Source: Allolobophora icterica
Lineage: Eukaryota; Annelida; Clitellata; Crassiclitellata; Lumbricidae
NCBI GenBank assembly: GCA_963556255.1
Contig: OY744616.1
Location: 28,086,408-28,150,407 of the forward strand
Direction of reading: 5' to 3'
Length of the DNA stretch: 64,000 nucleotides
Part shown: positions 1-13,700 of the stretch, in pieces
Position numbering within the stretch: position 1 is the stretch's first letter
Layout: each line of letters starts with the position of its first letter
Translations under genes and position numbers: made by a program
The notes under the pieces: model-generated
Database searches by the model: none
The model's input: only the letters and a program-made list of their open reading frames with translations
What the model was told of the DNA's origin: nothing

Positions 1-149
1 CCCTGGATGTCCTGGTTTTTCGCAATGTTAATTTTGAGTTTAAATTCGATGTAGAATTGTTTCGGGTAATAAATTAACTCGAAATTTAGAAAAAAAATCA
101 TTCTTTTCATAATCTTACAAGAAGGACTATCCTGAGGGACGATGTAAAT

Positions 150-1055
150 AATATATTTTGGGCTCCCGTATCTCGCAAGTTATTTCAACTAAATTTCTAG
201 GAGTATACTTAGACCAGCATCTCACTTGGAAGGAGCACATACAAAATGTCTTAATAAAAAAGGGGTCAAGCAAAAATTTGACCATTATAGACCAATATCG
301 GTACTACCCTATTTTCCCAAATTCTTCAAAAAAATTATCCATGGGACGAATAATGTCATTTAGTTGGTTCAAAAAATATCTTATTCGATGGACAATTTGG
401 TTTTCGAAAAGGTCTCTCCACTCACATGGCCGTCCTGGATATGTACGACTAGATCTCCGAGGCAGGGATAATAACCATTTTTCCATTGAGGTTTTCTTTG
501 ATTTATCGAAGGCCTTTTGATAAGGTGAATCATGAAATTCTACTTAAAAAGGCTGGAAGACGATGGATTCTGGGAATGTTTTTGGCCTGGATTATATAAA
601 GAATAGAATGCAATGTGTTTCTTATAACGGTACGGTTCTTGGATGTTAGATATAAACTGTGGGGGTCAACAGGGCTCCATCTTAGGCCCATTGCTATTTT
701 TGTTATACGTCAATGATATATATCTCACACTGCCAGTTTTGCAATTTACCATGTTCGCGGATGACACCAATGTATTTATGAAAATAACTCCCTAACTGAA
801 CTGGTCAGCGTGCTAAATGCGGAAATTATGGAAGTGGATAGATGGTTTAAGGCGAACAAATTATCGTTGAACTTGAGAAAAACAAATTACAATTCTATTT
901 AGCTCCAAAAGGACAATGGTGGCTAACCATGATTGTCTGATTAACATCAATATTGACGGTCAGAACATAAGGAGCGTGACCTCTGCCAAATTCTTGGGGG
1001 TCCACTTAGACGAACAGCTATCCTGGAAACAACACGTTGCTGATATCCCCTAATT
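150..1055 (+). pseudogene. Decayed non-LTR retrotransposon (LINE) reverse transcriptase
   Basis: Broken frames on the plus strand spell reverse transcriptase landmarks in order: FDLSKAFDKVNHEILL near 495-545, QQGSILGPLLFLLYVND near 670-715, the catalytic box FADDTNVF near 755-778, and KFLGVHLDEQLSWKQHV near 990-1035. Several frameshifts and stops make it non-functional. A second copy of the late RT motif (KFLGVYLDQHLTWKEH, about 193-240) lies before the early motifs, so the 3' part of one copy abuts the middle of another. The motif style suggests the Jockey/CR1 group; the clade is not certain. It lies just beyond the 3' end of gene A in opposite orientation. Confidence 0.85.
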
Positions 1056-1633
1056 CACTCAGCATGACCGACACACACATTTATGTAACTTTTGAACATA
1101 TTCTTTTGACAGCGTCGATGAATAAGTTGGTTTCTCTTACGTGAATTTTGTGTAGCGCCGAGACATTTCGAAGATTTACACTACAATACATTTAAAGTTT
1201 GTAATCTACTGGCTATGATTTCAACTTAATGCCAGAAAAGAATACTAAATTTAGCATACTATAGACAAATTTACATCTGGTTCCATTGTATTTGTGAGGT
1301 ACTAAAAACGCGCTATAGTATATGTCCTGATACACGCAGATATGCATACATATACATACATGCATACACAGATACATACATACATATTCGTAAATGCATG
1401 CATGAAATAGTGGACGCACGTGATTTCTACTGATAGATTACTGTGTATACGCCTTATAAGGTTCTGAAAGTTTGAAAGAGCAGTTTTATATCAAGTAGCG
1501 CAATATTACGTCAGCTCCGAATTATTGTCACACACGTTATTCGAAGACATGAATGTTTCCATGATAATTGCAAGGTTCTCAGGTTGTTTCATGTGCGAAT
1601 TGAATTGTCGTTGGCTTCTTCTTGTACCGATAG
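1056..1633. other. Non-coding stretch 3' of gene A
   Basis: No coding exon is seen. It holds an imperfect TACA/TGCA-rich tract at about 1335-1400 and otherwise AT-rich unique-looking sequence. It should contain the 3' UTR of gene A, but I see no clear AATAAA on the minus strand. Confidence 0.5.
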
Positions 1634-1755
1634 TTAGTTCGATTTCGATGGCTTTCTTATGGCTTCGTAAACATCATTCGTTTCCGTCACCGCAACCAGA
1701 TCTTGGTAGATAGAATCGTCTGTAGCTTCTCCATTTTGTAAATCTTTTTTACCTT
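1634..1755 (-). CDS. Gene A exon 12: ITAM exon with stop
   Basis: The acceptor tttcttctag precedes a phase 1 exon reading [10 protein letters not shown], then DSIYQDL and DVYEAI, ending in SKSN and TAA. The two Yxx(L/I) boxes are nine residues apart, with Asp at Y-3 of the first, as in canonical ITAMs. Four related exons lie in gene B. Confidence 0.8.
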
Positions 1756-4700
1756 CTAGAAGAAATTTAATCAACATTGTTGTTTAATGTAACGCGCGAC
1801 ATGAGGCTATTTGTGTTCTATGCATATGCTGCAAAATGTAGGACTTCAGCCTATTTCTAAACATGTGTGACCCTGCATTTCTAATAGATCTAATGACACG
1901 AGGTCTATATAGAACCGTTATCATAAATCTGATTTCTAATTTGATGACTTTTATATTGTTTCTGTGGGGTCGTCATATCCATAGATCGCAGACTTCGGAA
2001 AGGAATGTAAGAAGAAACCTCCAGTGGTTGATATTATGCAGTAAGGATTTACAGGTCACAAAAGCAAGGTTAAATCTTTATTTGAATTCTAAAGAATTCT
2101 ACAGAATTCAAATGCAGCTGACTACTAAAACGGAAGTGGGTCTAAACTAAAAATCGTATTAGCTGCCAATGCCATACTTAACCAGCAACTTTTCACAAAC
2201 AGATTTTACATATGAAGGATAAATATCATAGGCCCTATTGCAATTCAGCCTTGATAGCAGAATCATCTTCCTAAAGTGTTATCTTCTTGAACAGTTATTA
2301 CTTCTCTATGCTGCATGAACCTTTGGCATTGGGCACTACTGTTTGGCTGCTGTATTAATGTCATTTGTCAGGTAGGTAACTCAAGTGGATTCATAGCATA
2401 TATGACGTACTTTTAAATTTGAAGATTCCTTGAATGCCTTTGTATACGTTAGCAAAAGTTGACTGTACAGTTGCAGTTTCTTTGGAATCGGCCTTTCTGT
2501 TACCTAAACCACAAAACCACTTCTATAATTATGACTGTTGAATAATTTGGCACACTGTTTATATTTAGGCATATCAAACTGTAATTTAAATTATGTAACA
2601 ATCTGCACTTTTCAAATGCATTGAAAGGCCAGAAAATACTTATATTAAATTCCCAAACTGTAGAAAAGTACACATACCTATGTTATAGTCCTTATATGTA
2701 TGTTTGTTGTATGACACGGTTTATTTTGGTTGCGATACTAGACGGCTGAGACAAATACAGAACTTCAATTGCCCAAAGGGACATAGATTTACAAACGATA
2801 TTCACTTAGCAAATTCCAGTTAACACGATAGGAGCCTAGATGGTGGGAGAGCGAGCTACCTAACTGCAATAAGATACTGAATTTACGAAAGTAGAGTGCT
2901 TAGTTTACTTTTATATGACCATTTATAAATATATTCGTAAAATTTCACTTTGTAGGCAATTAAACCAGCGCATATCTAATCCTAAAACGTTTAAGCTAGG
3001 CCTTAATAAAAAATCTAATAACACTCAGATGCTAGAACAGTGATCTAACTTCGCCATTGAATAACACAAACCTGGAGTGGAACACGAGGCGGTGGTGGAA
3101 CAACACTGTTCCTGTGTACTTAATTCATTGGGCTTTGGCTTGGTCTCCTTTTTTGAGACATCATCAAACTCTTCGTAGACAATATCTGAGGAGTCCAACT
3201 GGGAAGTGCTTGCGTTCGTCACTTGACTTCGGACATCAGCAAACTCTTCGTAGACGATTTCTGAAGAAGCTTGACTTCGAGAGCTCTCTTATTAAGTAAA
3301 AAAGTAAGTAAAGAATCCTTGAAGTAAAAATGCAACACCATGTGCATGCGTTCACTCAAACTTTACAACAGATATGCCATAACTTGCCTGAAACATTACT
3401 AGAGTATAAACAAAGTAGAGTCTTTCAAATCCAAACTTAAGACTTATCTCTTTGCGAAGACCCATTTTATCCAGTTAGTTGATTGTGAGGCGCCCTTGTA
3501 ACGGAAGGTTGTGCTATGGCGTCACAGCAATCGTAGTCGTCATAGTTGTTGTTATTATAATTATTGTTATTATTATTACAATTATTATTGATAAAGGCCG
3601 AGAATTCCGCTAATTCGTAGAACGACAGAAATTTATTGCCATCGAGACTCATTCGTTGTATTTTATTCACATCCACAAATGCAAAATAGCAAATTTGGAC
3701 AACGATGAAATTTATTTGATCATTAGGGTGTATGGTAAAAACCTTGATATACAGAAACAAATTTTACTAGTTCTCTGAATAATGCGTGGTTGCGTAGGCC
3801 TACTAATTGACAAGATGAAGATTTTGTTTTGATTGGCATTTAACTTCGGTTCGGCCAAAGTAGACAGCGCTGATTTGGAAGAGATGCTACATAAAGGTTC
3901 ATTTACAAAATATGTAGGCCTACATACATAGGCCTAGCTACATTCAGGCAAGAGAGGAGGCAGTTGCCTCCTCTTGGTTTAATAAATTAAAAAAATTTCC
4001 TTGGGCTATAGCCCTGCACCTGGATGTTGCCTCCTCTTGAAATTTTTTGTAAAGAATCTCCCAAAATAGGTTTTGTAAAGAATCTCCCAAAAAAGGTCAT
4101 CACATTTTAAAAAAAAGAATCTCCCAAAAAAGGTCATCAAATTTTTTCAAGATCAGTGGTTGCCTCCTCTTAAATTTAAGTCTGGCTACGCTCCTGTGTT
4201 TTCACATTATACATATCTATATTCATGCGGAATACATTATGAGAATATAGCAGAATGAACTATGTGCAGTTGAAAAAAACAGAGCATATATTCTATTTCA
4301 ATGTGATGTCATTCAGTTTAAAGTAAGAAGCCATCTACTGAACAGAAATTCAAACGTCTATTCAGAAAACGTCCGAGCCCTACGTAGTTCGTGAAAACAT
4401 ACGAGAAAGCAATATTGTAACTAAGCTTAAGAATATTAGCACAAGACCGGGGACTTTGGAAAAAACTGATAGATCATGCATTGGACACCTACGGGCCTTC
4501 GACCCACGGATCCTGATGATGATGAACTAAGTATAAACAACACAGTAAATAAGTAAGCAAAGTAAAGCTGCCATATCCCACGAGGGACGCAGAGGAATTA
4601 TTCATTTCCTTCACTCAATCTTTTAAGCCAGCAATGGACGAATCTCAAGGTCCTGGACACGGGAACAGCGCATCGCCGTTTGCTTACCATTTTACGTCGG

Positions 4701-7700
4701 TACCATACTTTGTCAGCATGCCCACACGAAGCCAATATAGGACCAATATTTCCATATTAGACCAGCATAGAGCTCATATGAATCCCTTCTAATGCCCATG
4801 GAAATGTTGGCAGGGTATTAAACTGCAGGGTGACAGAGGCAAGTGTGCGCAAACAACTTGCCCAGAGTCATTACACCTAGTCGAATCCGCAACCTCGTGA
4901 TCAGTGACCAAGAGTGTTACCAATAGACTCACAGGCCGCACTGATTAACTATAAAACGGTAACGAAATAATGAAGGAAAACCGTTTTTCGTTTACTTGTT
5001 TCACTGGGAGTTGAATCGGGCGTCATCGCCTTGTTATCGTAGACGTTCGCTGAAGTCAAAACTGTACTGTTCGGTGTTGGATCTGCTGGTGTTAAGAAAT
5101 TCATGACTATTTATTTAATTGGACCTAACTATTTAATTAATTACGTCGCTGTCATCATCGTTTTCTCCGTTTCGTATTCATCCTTGTCGTCATTATCATC
5201 ATCAGCATAATCAACAGCATAAACGCCGTCGTCCTCGTCATCATCATCATCGATATCATTCTGTAAAAGTGTTAGTAGAAGTTGGTGGTGTGCTGACTAT
5301 GGTTCTAGCCAATAGGATAGGCCTACGTGTCTCTTTGCCATGATTATTGTTTCTTTTTTAGCTAGTTATTCTACCTATTCCAGAGGATTGGTCAGTTAAA
5401 TCATTGGTTTAATTTATCTTTCAACACAGGAAGCATTAGCTTCTGATTTCTAGCGACACAAGACGCGACAGCCAGTTGCCAATGATCACACTGCAAACAC
5501 TTTACGAATACCTGAATAGAAAGCATAGAAAATAACACCTTTCTTATTTCTCTTCCATTGCCCTGAGCGTTTGACGAAGCAGACAACTGCCAAGACGATC
5601 AAGACGATTCCGACAACGACGCAAATTGTGACAACGATGGCCACTTTAGCAGTTCCGTCTGACACTCCTCTGTCATCGTGCCGACCTTATTGCACAGTAA
5701 CGTTGAACATCATTAGAATTAAGCGGTCATGAGTTAAGTATCAAGTTGAAGACATAGCAATCGCATATGTATAAGTTAGGGGCCTACAGTTGGGATTTTA
5801 TATTAAATTTTAGACCTATGAAGAAGAATCATAACTGCAACTTTATTGGATGGTTTCTAAGATTTAAGCCCACTATTTTATGAGTTAGTCTTAATTATCT
5901 ACCGGGACATAGTTGTTGTAGCGAATGTCCTGGAAATAGCTCGTAAGATAAGATACACATTGAATGTTTCTATGGTGAATTTTCACTTACACTTGTAGCT
6001 TCCGATGATGTTTTCGCAAGTAAGGTTTTCATATAGAGTACAATTGTTTGTTAAGGTTTCGCATTCATTGATGTCTGAAAAGGCAAGATAATTTTAAATT
6101 ATAAGCCAGCCTAAAATATACAAAAATCGAATTCTACTGCGGTGGTAGAGTGGGAACTGCCTATGCTGGGAGTTGATATTTTGCCTTTAACCTTAATTTC
6201 CACAGTTCAAGTTCGGGTGCGTCATGTAAAACTTACAACTTGTCAAGTCAGGCAATCCGCTAGACAAAGGCTGTCTTATTGTTGCCGTATTGCGCGTCAG
6301 CCAAGATACTAGTTAACTCCATATCACATCTTTGACGGCAAATGCTTGTAGGGAATGTACGGGTATAAAACATCAGGCTCCACAGACACGTCGGGGCAGT
6401 GTTGGACAACGTTGTCCCAATGTGTGCGCTTGATAGGTAGTGAACGAATCAAATTACATTAAATTACCTAAACTATTAAGAGACACGCAGGCCTACTCGC
6501 ATGCAAAGCATACCACACTGCAACGCTAAACACCAACCAATCGCACGTTACTAGGCACACAACCGACAGGGAAGTGAAAATATTCTTACCACGACACTCG
6601 CTTTGTCCCACTCGCTCGAATCCAGTCTTGCATACGCATTCGTAACTACCGTTGGTGTTCTCACAAGCAAAGTTCTCCAACATGGTGCAGTTGTCTAAGT
6701 GGGCGGTGCATTCATTGATGTCTATGTATAAATGGAACCAATGCATTAACATCTGCCTTGATTGGCCGAAACCTTGCAAAGTATTCTAATATTAGACGAT
6801 TTAAAAAAACGATATTGTAATAGGTAGAATTCTCTAGTAATAGTGAATGTCTGGTGGCTAGCAAATGCACTGCGACTATAAAATCAAATGTTTAGCCTCA
6901 TAAACTAACGCTAAAAACTGAGATAATGCTCGTCATTTTCTTCTGATGATAATGCATAATTATCTTTAGACGTCGAAGACGTCTTCATTTATTTGGATAA
7001 TTGTGAAGCGCCTTTTAAAATCGCACAAGGACGCTTAACCTGACATCTATCAGACCTAAAGGGAAACGTCTTAGAGACTTAGATGGTTTGAAGAAGTGTC
7101 CTGTGCTGTCTGTTATGAAATGGTTCATATGTTTAATGGTAGACTATTCGAGGAGGATGGTTCAAAGTAAAGAAAGCACGATGCACCCGCAGCGTCGTGC
7201 GGAAGAGTGTGACCAGCAGGTCTCACGGGTCACTGTACGAAGTGACCGTCTATTAGGCTGACTGGAAAAATGGCAGTGTTCAATCTAGTCCCCCTCTTCT
7301 GAGGGGGAAACAAGGTTTGTCGGGGGGGGGGACCAACAACGGTGACCTTTTAAGGAAAAATTTCACCCGTGTTCCAACGTCCAAAAAATTTTTGGAGTTT
7401 AGGAATTTCATCTTGATAAGCTGGAATTTCATCTTCAAAAAAGTTGATGACCTTTTGTTTTAGTAATTCGTCCCACTTTTTCCAACTTAAAACTTTGACG
7501 ACCTTTTTAGGAATTCATCTCTCAAAAACTGTCATCTATCTTATCCTATGCTTCTATTACTCGTTTACTCGTCTCTGGGGGGAGCGCAACATGTATCCTG
7601 GGAGGGGGATTCTTCCCCAAAAGAGGTCTCTACATTATAATATTGCTCGTCTCTGGGGGGGGGGAACATAAATCCTGGTGGGGAGGGGGAGGGAAATTCC

Positions 7701-10700
7701 ACCAAATGACGTCTAGAGTAAACATAGCCAAATGGCCGTAGTCTACGATTATAATGACTCATACGAGTTAATAATAATTATACTAAATTAATCGTTTGAT
7801 CTAAATCACGTTTGGAACGTCATGGAATTCTGTAATTGTTGTAAGTCATTCTCATATAATTATATGTCATTGTCATAAGTCAATGTAGACTAGTAAACAG
7901 TTCACGGGCAACGAGAATTTAGAGGTTAGATTCAAGAAAGTACATGGACAATGAAAGTCTGTCAAAGATGACATTTCAGATCATGTATAGATGCGCACGA
8001 AGAAATAATTATGTCTGCCACGATATTTGATGCGACAGTTCACATATGAATTATTTTTCATTTTCTTACTTAAATTCCAACAAGACACCTAAAACATTTC
8101 GTCATCATCATACAAACCAAGACCACAAGGACGTCACTTACCATTGCATGAAAGTCCATTTGATGCTAAACGATAGCCCGCATTACAGCTACATGTGTAA
8201 CTACCTTTCGTGTTAAAACAGTTTTGTTCACATGGAGGTCTTCCTTCTGTGCACTCATCAATATCTGCATTTATCAATTCAGTTTCAAATATTTTAATGC
8301 AAGACTATAATGGTAAATGTTTTCTTTTAAAGAATAGTCAATCGACAGTTATAAACCAACCCTGATTAATGATGTCATAAGAGAAAATATTGCAATGGAA
8401 AGTTATTTATACTGTACGCTTCGACTAATAATTTATTTAACGATGCTTAACAAACACTAAACCCACTTTAGCCTAACTTTCTGGTTTCTCTGTCTACAGG
8501 AATTCGACCTGCCTTGTTCGAAGGATCTCCTTGTCTCCTTGTGCCGTCGGCTCTAGGAGCCCTAGCGATCGTCATGCCACACAGTCTCCGTTGCCGTCTT
8601 GCTACTTCTCCCAGTAGCCCTTGAGTCGCGCTTTGGCCTGGGAGTCCCACCTCAGCGCTCCGGCCTGGGAGTCCCTCCATCCGCGACCATCGGCGTGGTT
8701 TGGTGTGTGGCATGGCGATTTTCTTGGCATGATTAACAGGGGTGGTTTGCCATTGCCTTCCCCTGGTTTTGCCTGCCGTGCCCGTTCGTTCCCCCTCCTA
8801 GGAAGAGTACTTCCTAGGAAGGGTACTAACGGTCCGCACCACGAGAAGGTGGGCACGGAGGACTTTGGTTCACCAGCCCAGGTCGGATCCGAGTCTACGC
8901 TCATCAGAGTCGTCGGTCAGGTCGCCTCCCTGCTTTACTCTGTACCAGAGTGACTGGTGAACCTTTGCGGACCAAGGATAATGATGTCTAATTACGATTT
9001 TACCTTACACGAACCATCGACTGATGGCTTGAGAATTATGAGAATCGCGCTATAGAAGTCACTAAAGTTAATTCAGTTGGATTAAACTCAACTAAAAGCA
9101 TTGATCTACAAAGACGCATTATTCTCCGTGAAGTTACAGCCTGATTTAGACTTTTTCACTCACCATTGCATGACAGTCCATTTGGTGCCAGACTATAGCC
9201 CGCATTGCAGCTACAAGTATAACTTCCATTAGTATTAGAACATATCTGTTCACATGGTTTCTCTTGGCATTCATCAATATCTGCAAACAGGTAACTGTAC
9301 TAATTAGGATACAAATAAATTTACAGTGCAATGCAACAGTCTATGAGGTGGCTCTATGTGGATGGACATAAGACATGGAAGAATACTTGCAAAAGAGATG
9401 TAGACATAGCGAAAACATAACGACAACAGTGGCATCTAATTTTAGATGAGGATAATAATAAGAGGATTACAAACATCTGCAACATGTTGGCTGAGAGTAG
9501 TCCAAGACAGGAGGTGCAGAATTGGGATGAAGGGAATTGTTCGCTACAGAGGAAGTGACCAATTGCAAACTTATACCACAAAGTTTATAGGTAGAATGTT
9601 CAGGAATTTACTGGCAAATTCAACTTCTTCCGGTGCTTTTTAAGGCCAATCAAAAGACTTTTAATGGTGCAGACCTTTACACCGTTGTAACTACCAATTG
9701 AAGGGCTTGCAGCAATAACCAGGTATGTCGGATTTTTTGAGTTTTGGGAAAATGGCTTCAAAGATGTGACACTTCAAACTGTTGTATCTAAGCCATTTTA
9801 CGGGATAGCGACAAGCTGTTTGAAGCGCCATGTGAGTTATTACTGTCTTTCACGAAATTGTTACATAATGCAATGAAAAAGATAACTTTAATGTTTTTCA
9901 CGACATTTTGCTTCATACCTGGTTATTGACACTCAATAACCCAGTATGAAGCAAAAATCGTCTGCTGTTAGTCGACATACCTTATTCTTGCACCAAATGG
10001 TGACTAGCACACAGTACAAATTAACCGTGCAATAAGAAGGTAAGTCATCATAGCTACATTACAGTAAGAAAAAAAATAACGTAAATCAGTGAATTGTAGA
10101 GTAAGTAAGAGACAATAACCGGGTATGTCAAATAACCTGATTATTGCACCGGTTTTAATACAAAGATTACAAGAAAAAACGACAATTTTTTTTATCATAC
10201 CGGGTTATTGCATTGGTGTAATGCTGCCGGCTGCTAAATACCATATGTCGACAAACTGTTTTATCCAAAAGCCAATTAAAAAATAATCAGATTTGCACCA
10301 AATTTGCAGGGTATATAGAATACAATATTCCAAGCACGCTGGCATACTTTTTCACATAAACCAGGTATGTCGACATACCTGGTTATTGAGGCAAGCCCTT
10401 CAATTGTGTTAGTACAGACTTCTGCACACCTTGATGTTCCCATGCACGTTAATCAATATTTCCAAAATGAGTTCAGTGTCTAATATTTGATTAAAAATAT
10501 TAAAATAATGACCTTGTACATGACAATCAAACCTAAATAAACTCATGTTACATAATGAATATCTATACGGATTTCCCCCTTTCAATCAACGTTACATTAG
10601 CAGCCATTATATGCAGAGCCTATAACACTATTGCATTTACAACACTAAAATAATTAACATCACTAACAACAGTGTTACACAGTCTTAGGCTCATCTAATG

Positions 10701-13700
10701 GTTCTATGCAACGTCTGTCTGACCTATTATATGTGTTAAGTGTAATTACCAGATAAATTATGAATCACTTTCATAATATAAATTATGATCTGGAATAGGA
10801 ATGTTCGCAATGTCAGCTATGAATCTCTACAGAAGGAAATATTGGAACTGAGCTATTATCCTTATTCTTTCGAACGTTAGGCCTAAACAGACTACTTACC
10901 ATCACATGATCGTCCGTTTGATGCCAACCTGTAGCCTGTACGACAACTACAATTGTAACTGCCAACAGTGTTAGTACAGATTTGCTCACATACTCGTACT
11001 TCTTCTGTGCACTCATCGAATTCTGCAAAATTTAATTAAATTATCATCATACATTTGTCATCATACATCATGCATACACTTATTATCAAACGTTTCCAGA
11101 TTTCCAGTAAGAATAAAAGTATTATAATATTATTATCAATGCATCTTTCACTCGTCTCTTGACAAAAAAGCGTTACCTGCGTGACAACGTTGTTTGCACA
11201 GATTTTTGCGACTCGTTGTGATCAAAACGATGTCGGTGTAACATGTACAGGACAACGACGGATACTTATTGCAAAGTTTATTTATTTTCCAAGCACTAAC
11301 AAGTTGTAATGGAAATAATATTGCACCCAGATTTACGAGTAGCAGCTGTCTTGTTGATGCGACATCGCGATGGTTTCATCGTTGATTAGGACCTATATAA
11401 ATTAATCTAAGTGCAATGGAGCAAATCTGATGGTTTCATCGTTGATTAGGACCTATATAAATTAATCTAAGTGCAATGGAGCAAATCTGATGGTTTCATC
11501 GTTGATTAGGACCTATATAAATTAATCTAAGTGCAATGGAGCAAATCTGACGGTTTCATCGTTGATTAGGACCTATATAAATTAATCTAAGTGCAATGGA
11601 GCAAATCTGATGGTTTCATCGTTGATTAGGACCTATATAAATTAATCTAAGTGCAATGGAGCAAATCTGACGGTTTCATCGTTGATTAGGACCTATATAA
11701 ATTAATCTAAGTGCAATGGAGCAAATCTGATGGTTTCATCGTTGATTAGGACCTATATAAATTAATCTAAGTGCAATAGAGCAAATCTGATGGTTTCATC
11801 GTTGATTAGGACCTATATAAATTAATCTAAGTGCAATGGAGTAAATCTGATGGTTTCATCGTTGATTAGGACCTATATAAATTAATCAAAGTGCAATAGA
11901 GCAAATCTGATGGTTTCATCGTTGATTAGGACCTATATAAATTAATCTAAGTGCAATGGAGCGAATCTGATGGTTTCATCGTTGATTAGGACCTATATAA
12001 ATTAATCTAAGTGCAATAGAGCAAATCTGATGGTTTCATCGTTGATTAGGACCTATATAAATTTATATAAGTGCCATAGAGCAAATCTGAGCAATGTTTC
12101 TATCGTTTGATCGAGCCTCATGGTGATCATTGACAGTGAAAATTTGCCATGATAAGGAATGGCTTACTGCCTTTACTTGTTCAGAAGTTGTTCTCCAACT
12201 TCCGCCCCCGTCTACAATTAGTATGGAAGTGGATCAAATCGTATGCGTGGGAATAAAGATGAAATTGGTGATAGCATCATACAAGTAGATGCATCAATTT
12301 TACAAAGGTAAATTACTATAACTGAACATCTAAAAGTTTCGCGAAAGCAACGCCTTCTGAGAATGGGGTTACGGAATTTTCGACATCTCTGAAAGCAATT
12401 GAATACTTCAGAAAGATTTTGAGTTTTAACATTCAATGGATGTTGCTAAATATAGTTTAAACTTCAGAGAATTCTTAGATGATGGGGTGGGAGGCATTGG
12501 TGGATTTGAGCTAGAACGATCCTGATAGCTGTCTGTCGTACGCTTTCTTCTATGCTGTATTGAGGACGGTATGCAATGCTGTCAGGTCCTTCTTCATGAC
12601 TCTAATCCGTGTAGTACAAGATTGCCTGGGTTTTCCAATGTTTTTCATGAAATGAAATGTTTTAATGTATTTTTAGTCACAATTAAATGGCTAATAGTTA
12701 CTAATTAAATATACTCACTGCCGCTGTTATAAAACACTTCAGAGGAACATCTTACCGTCGCAGGCGGGGTACGGACTCCAACCTTTCTGACATCTAGTTT
12801 CAGTACTTGATTCGATAGCCGTTTCATCGCGGCAATTGCTGAGAAATAAAATACTCTTGCTCGTTACACTTGTTCTTTATCAGGTACCAAAATCAATAGA
12901 ACATACTAGTCTTCTCTTTGAATTTCATTATCCTGTCTAAATTCAAAATACCAACTGCTTCAACCTAAACCAATTGTTTCAACCTATCCACTATAGCCAC
13001 CCTTTATATTGCCCTATTAACCAGCGGAAGAGGCTCCACTTCTAAGCGGCAATGGCTTGATCTTGCACGTTGTTGGGGGTAACGACTCCACTGAGTTCAT
13101 CAAGTTACCGGTGAAATATTGTCATTCATCATTATCTCATGTTTACCAAAGATCATATACGTATTTTGACCAATGTCACGTTTTGCATACAGCAAGAGAG
13201 GCGGTGTAGAAGTTTACATTAATATAGTCGTCTATTTTCAGTTTCAATCTCCTACGGAGCTTCTCCAATACTACGCAGTTAGACCGCCTATTTGATCATA
13301 GCATCCTGTGACATCATCACAATAGTACAATGTTTACATTGACGAGTGATGACCTGAAATTCGCATGATAATACTGATGAACACAGAATAGGCATATCTT
13401 GCTTATGCCTATTCATCCTGTGACATCATCACGTCCCAAGAAGTTAGTCCAATGTTTACATTGATGACCTGAAAGTCGCATGATAATTATACTAATGAAC
13501 ATAGATATGTGAGCGAAGTTGTGCAAATAGCAACAATAGGCCTACTAGACGACGTTTGAAGAAATTTGTTTTGCTTACTCTGCTTGGCACACATTCCTAT
13601 TAACTATGTGATAAGTCGGATATGTCTCTGTATGACTGCAAAACATACATCAAAATATCTGTGATTCTAAAGAACATTCTATGCCATTATAAGAATTAGT

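Larger units (their letters stand above)
3467..5538. other. Gene A intron 9 and flanking intron sequence
   Basis: No exon was found. It contains an ATT-rich tract near 3545-3590, a MITE-like repeat (3930-4195), a LINE 3' end (4420-4530), and (CAT)n-like runs near 5150-5260. The segment near 3600-3760 is similar to gene B intron sequence near 39300-39720. Confidence 0.5.

Noticed and set aside
8468..8953. Overlapping frames of 80-110 codons on both strands
   Set aside because: They reflect low stop frequency in a GC-rich block and show no recognised domain.
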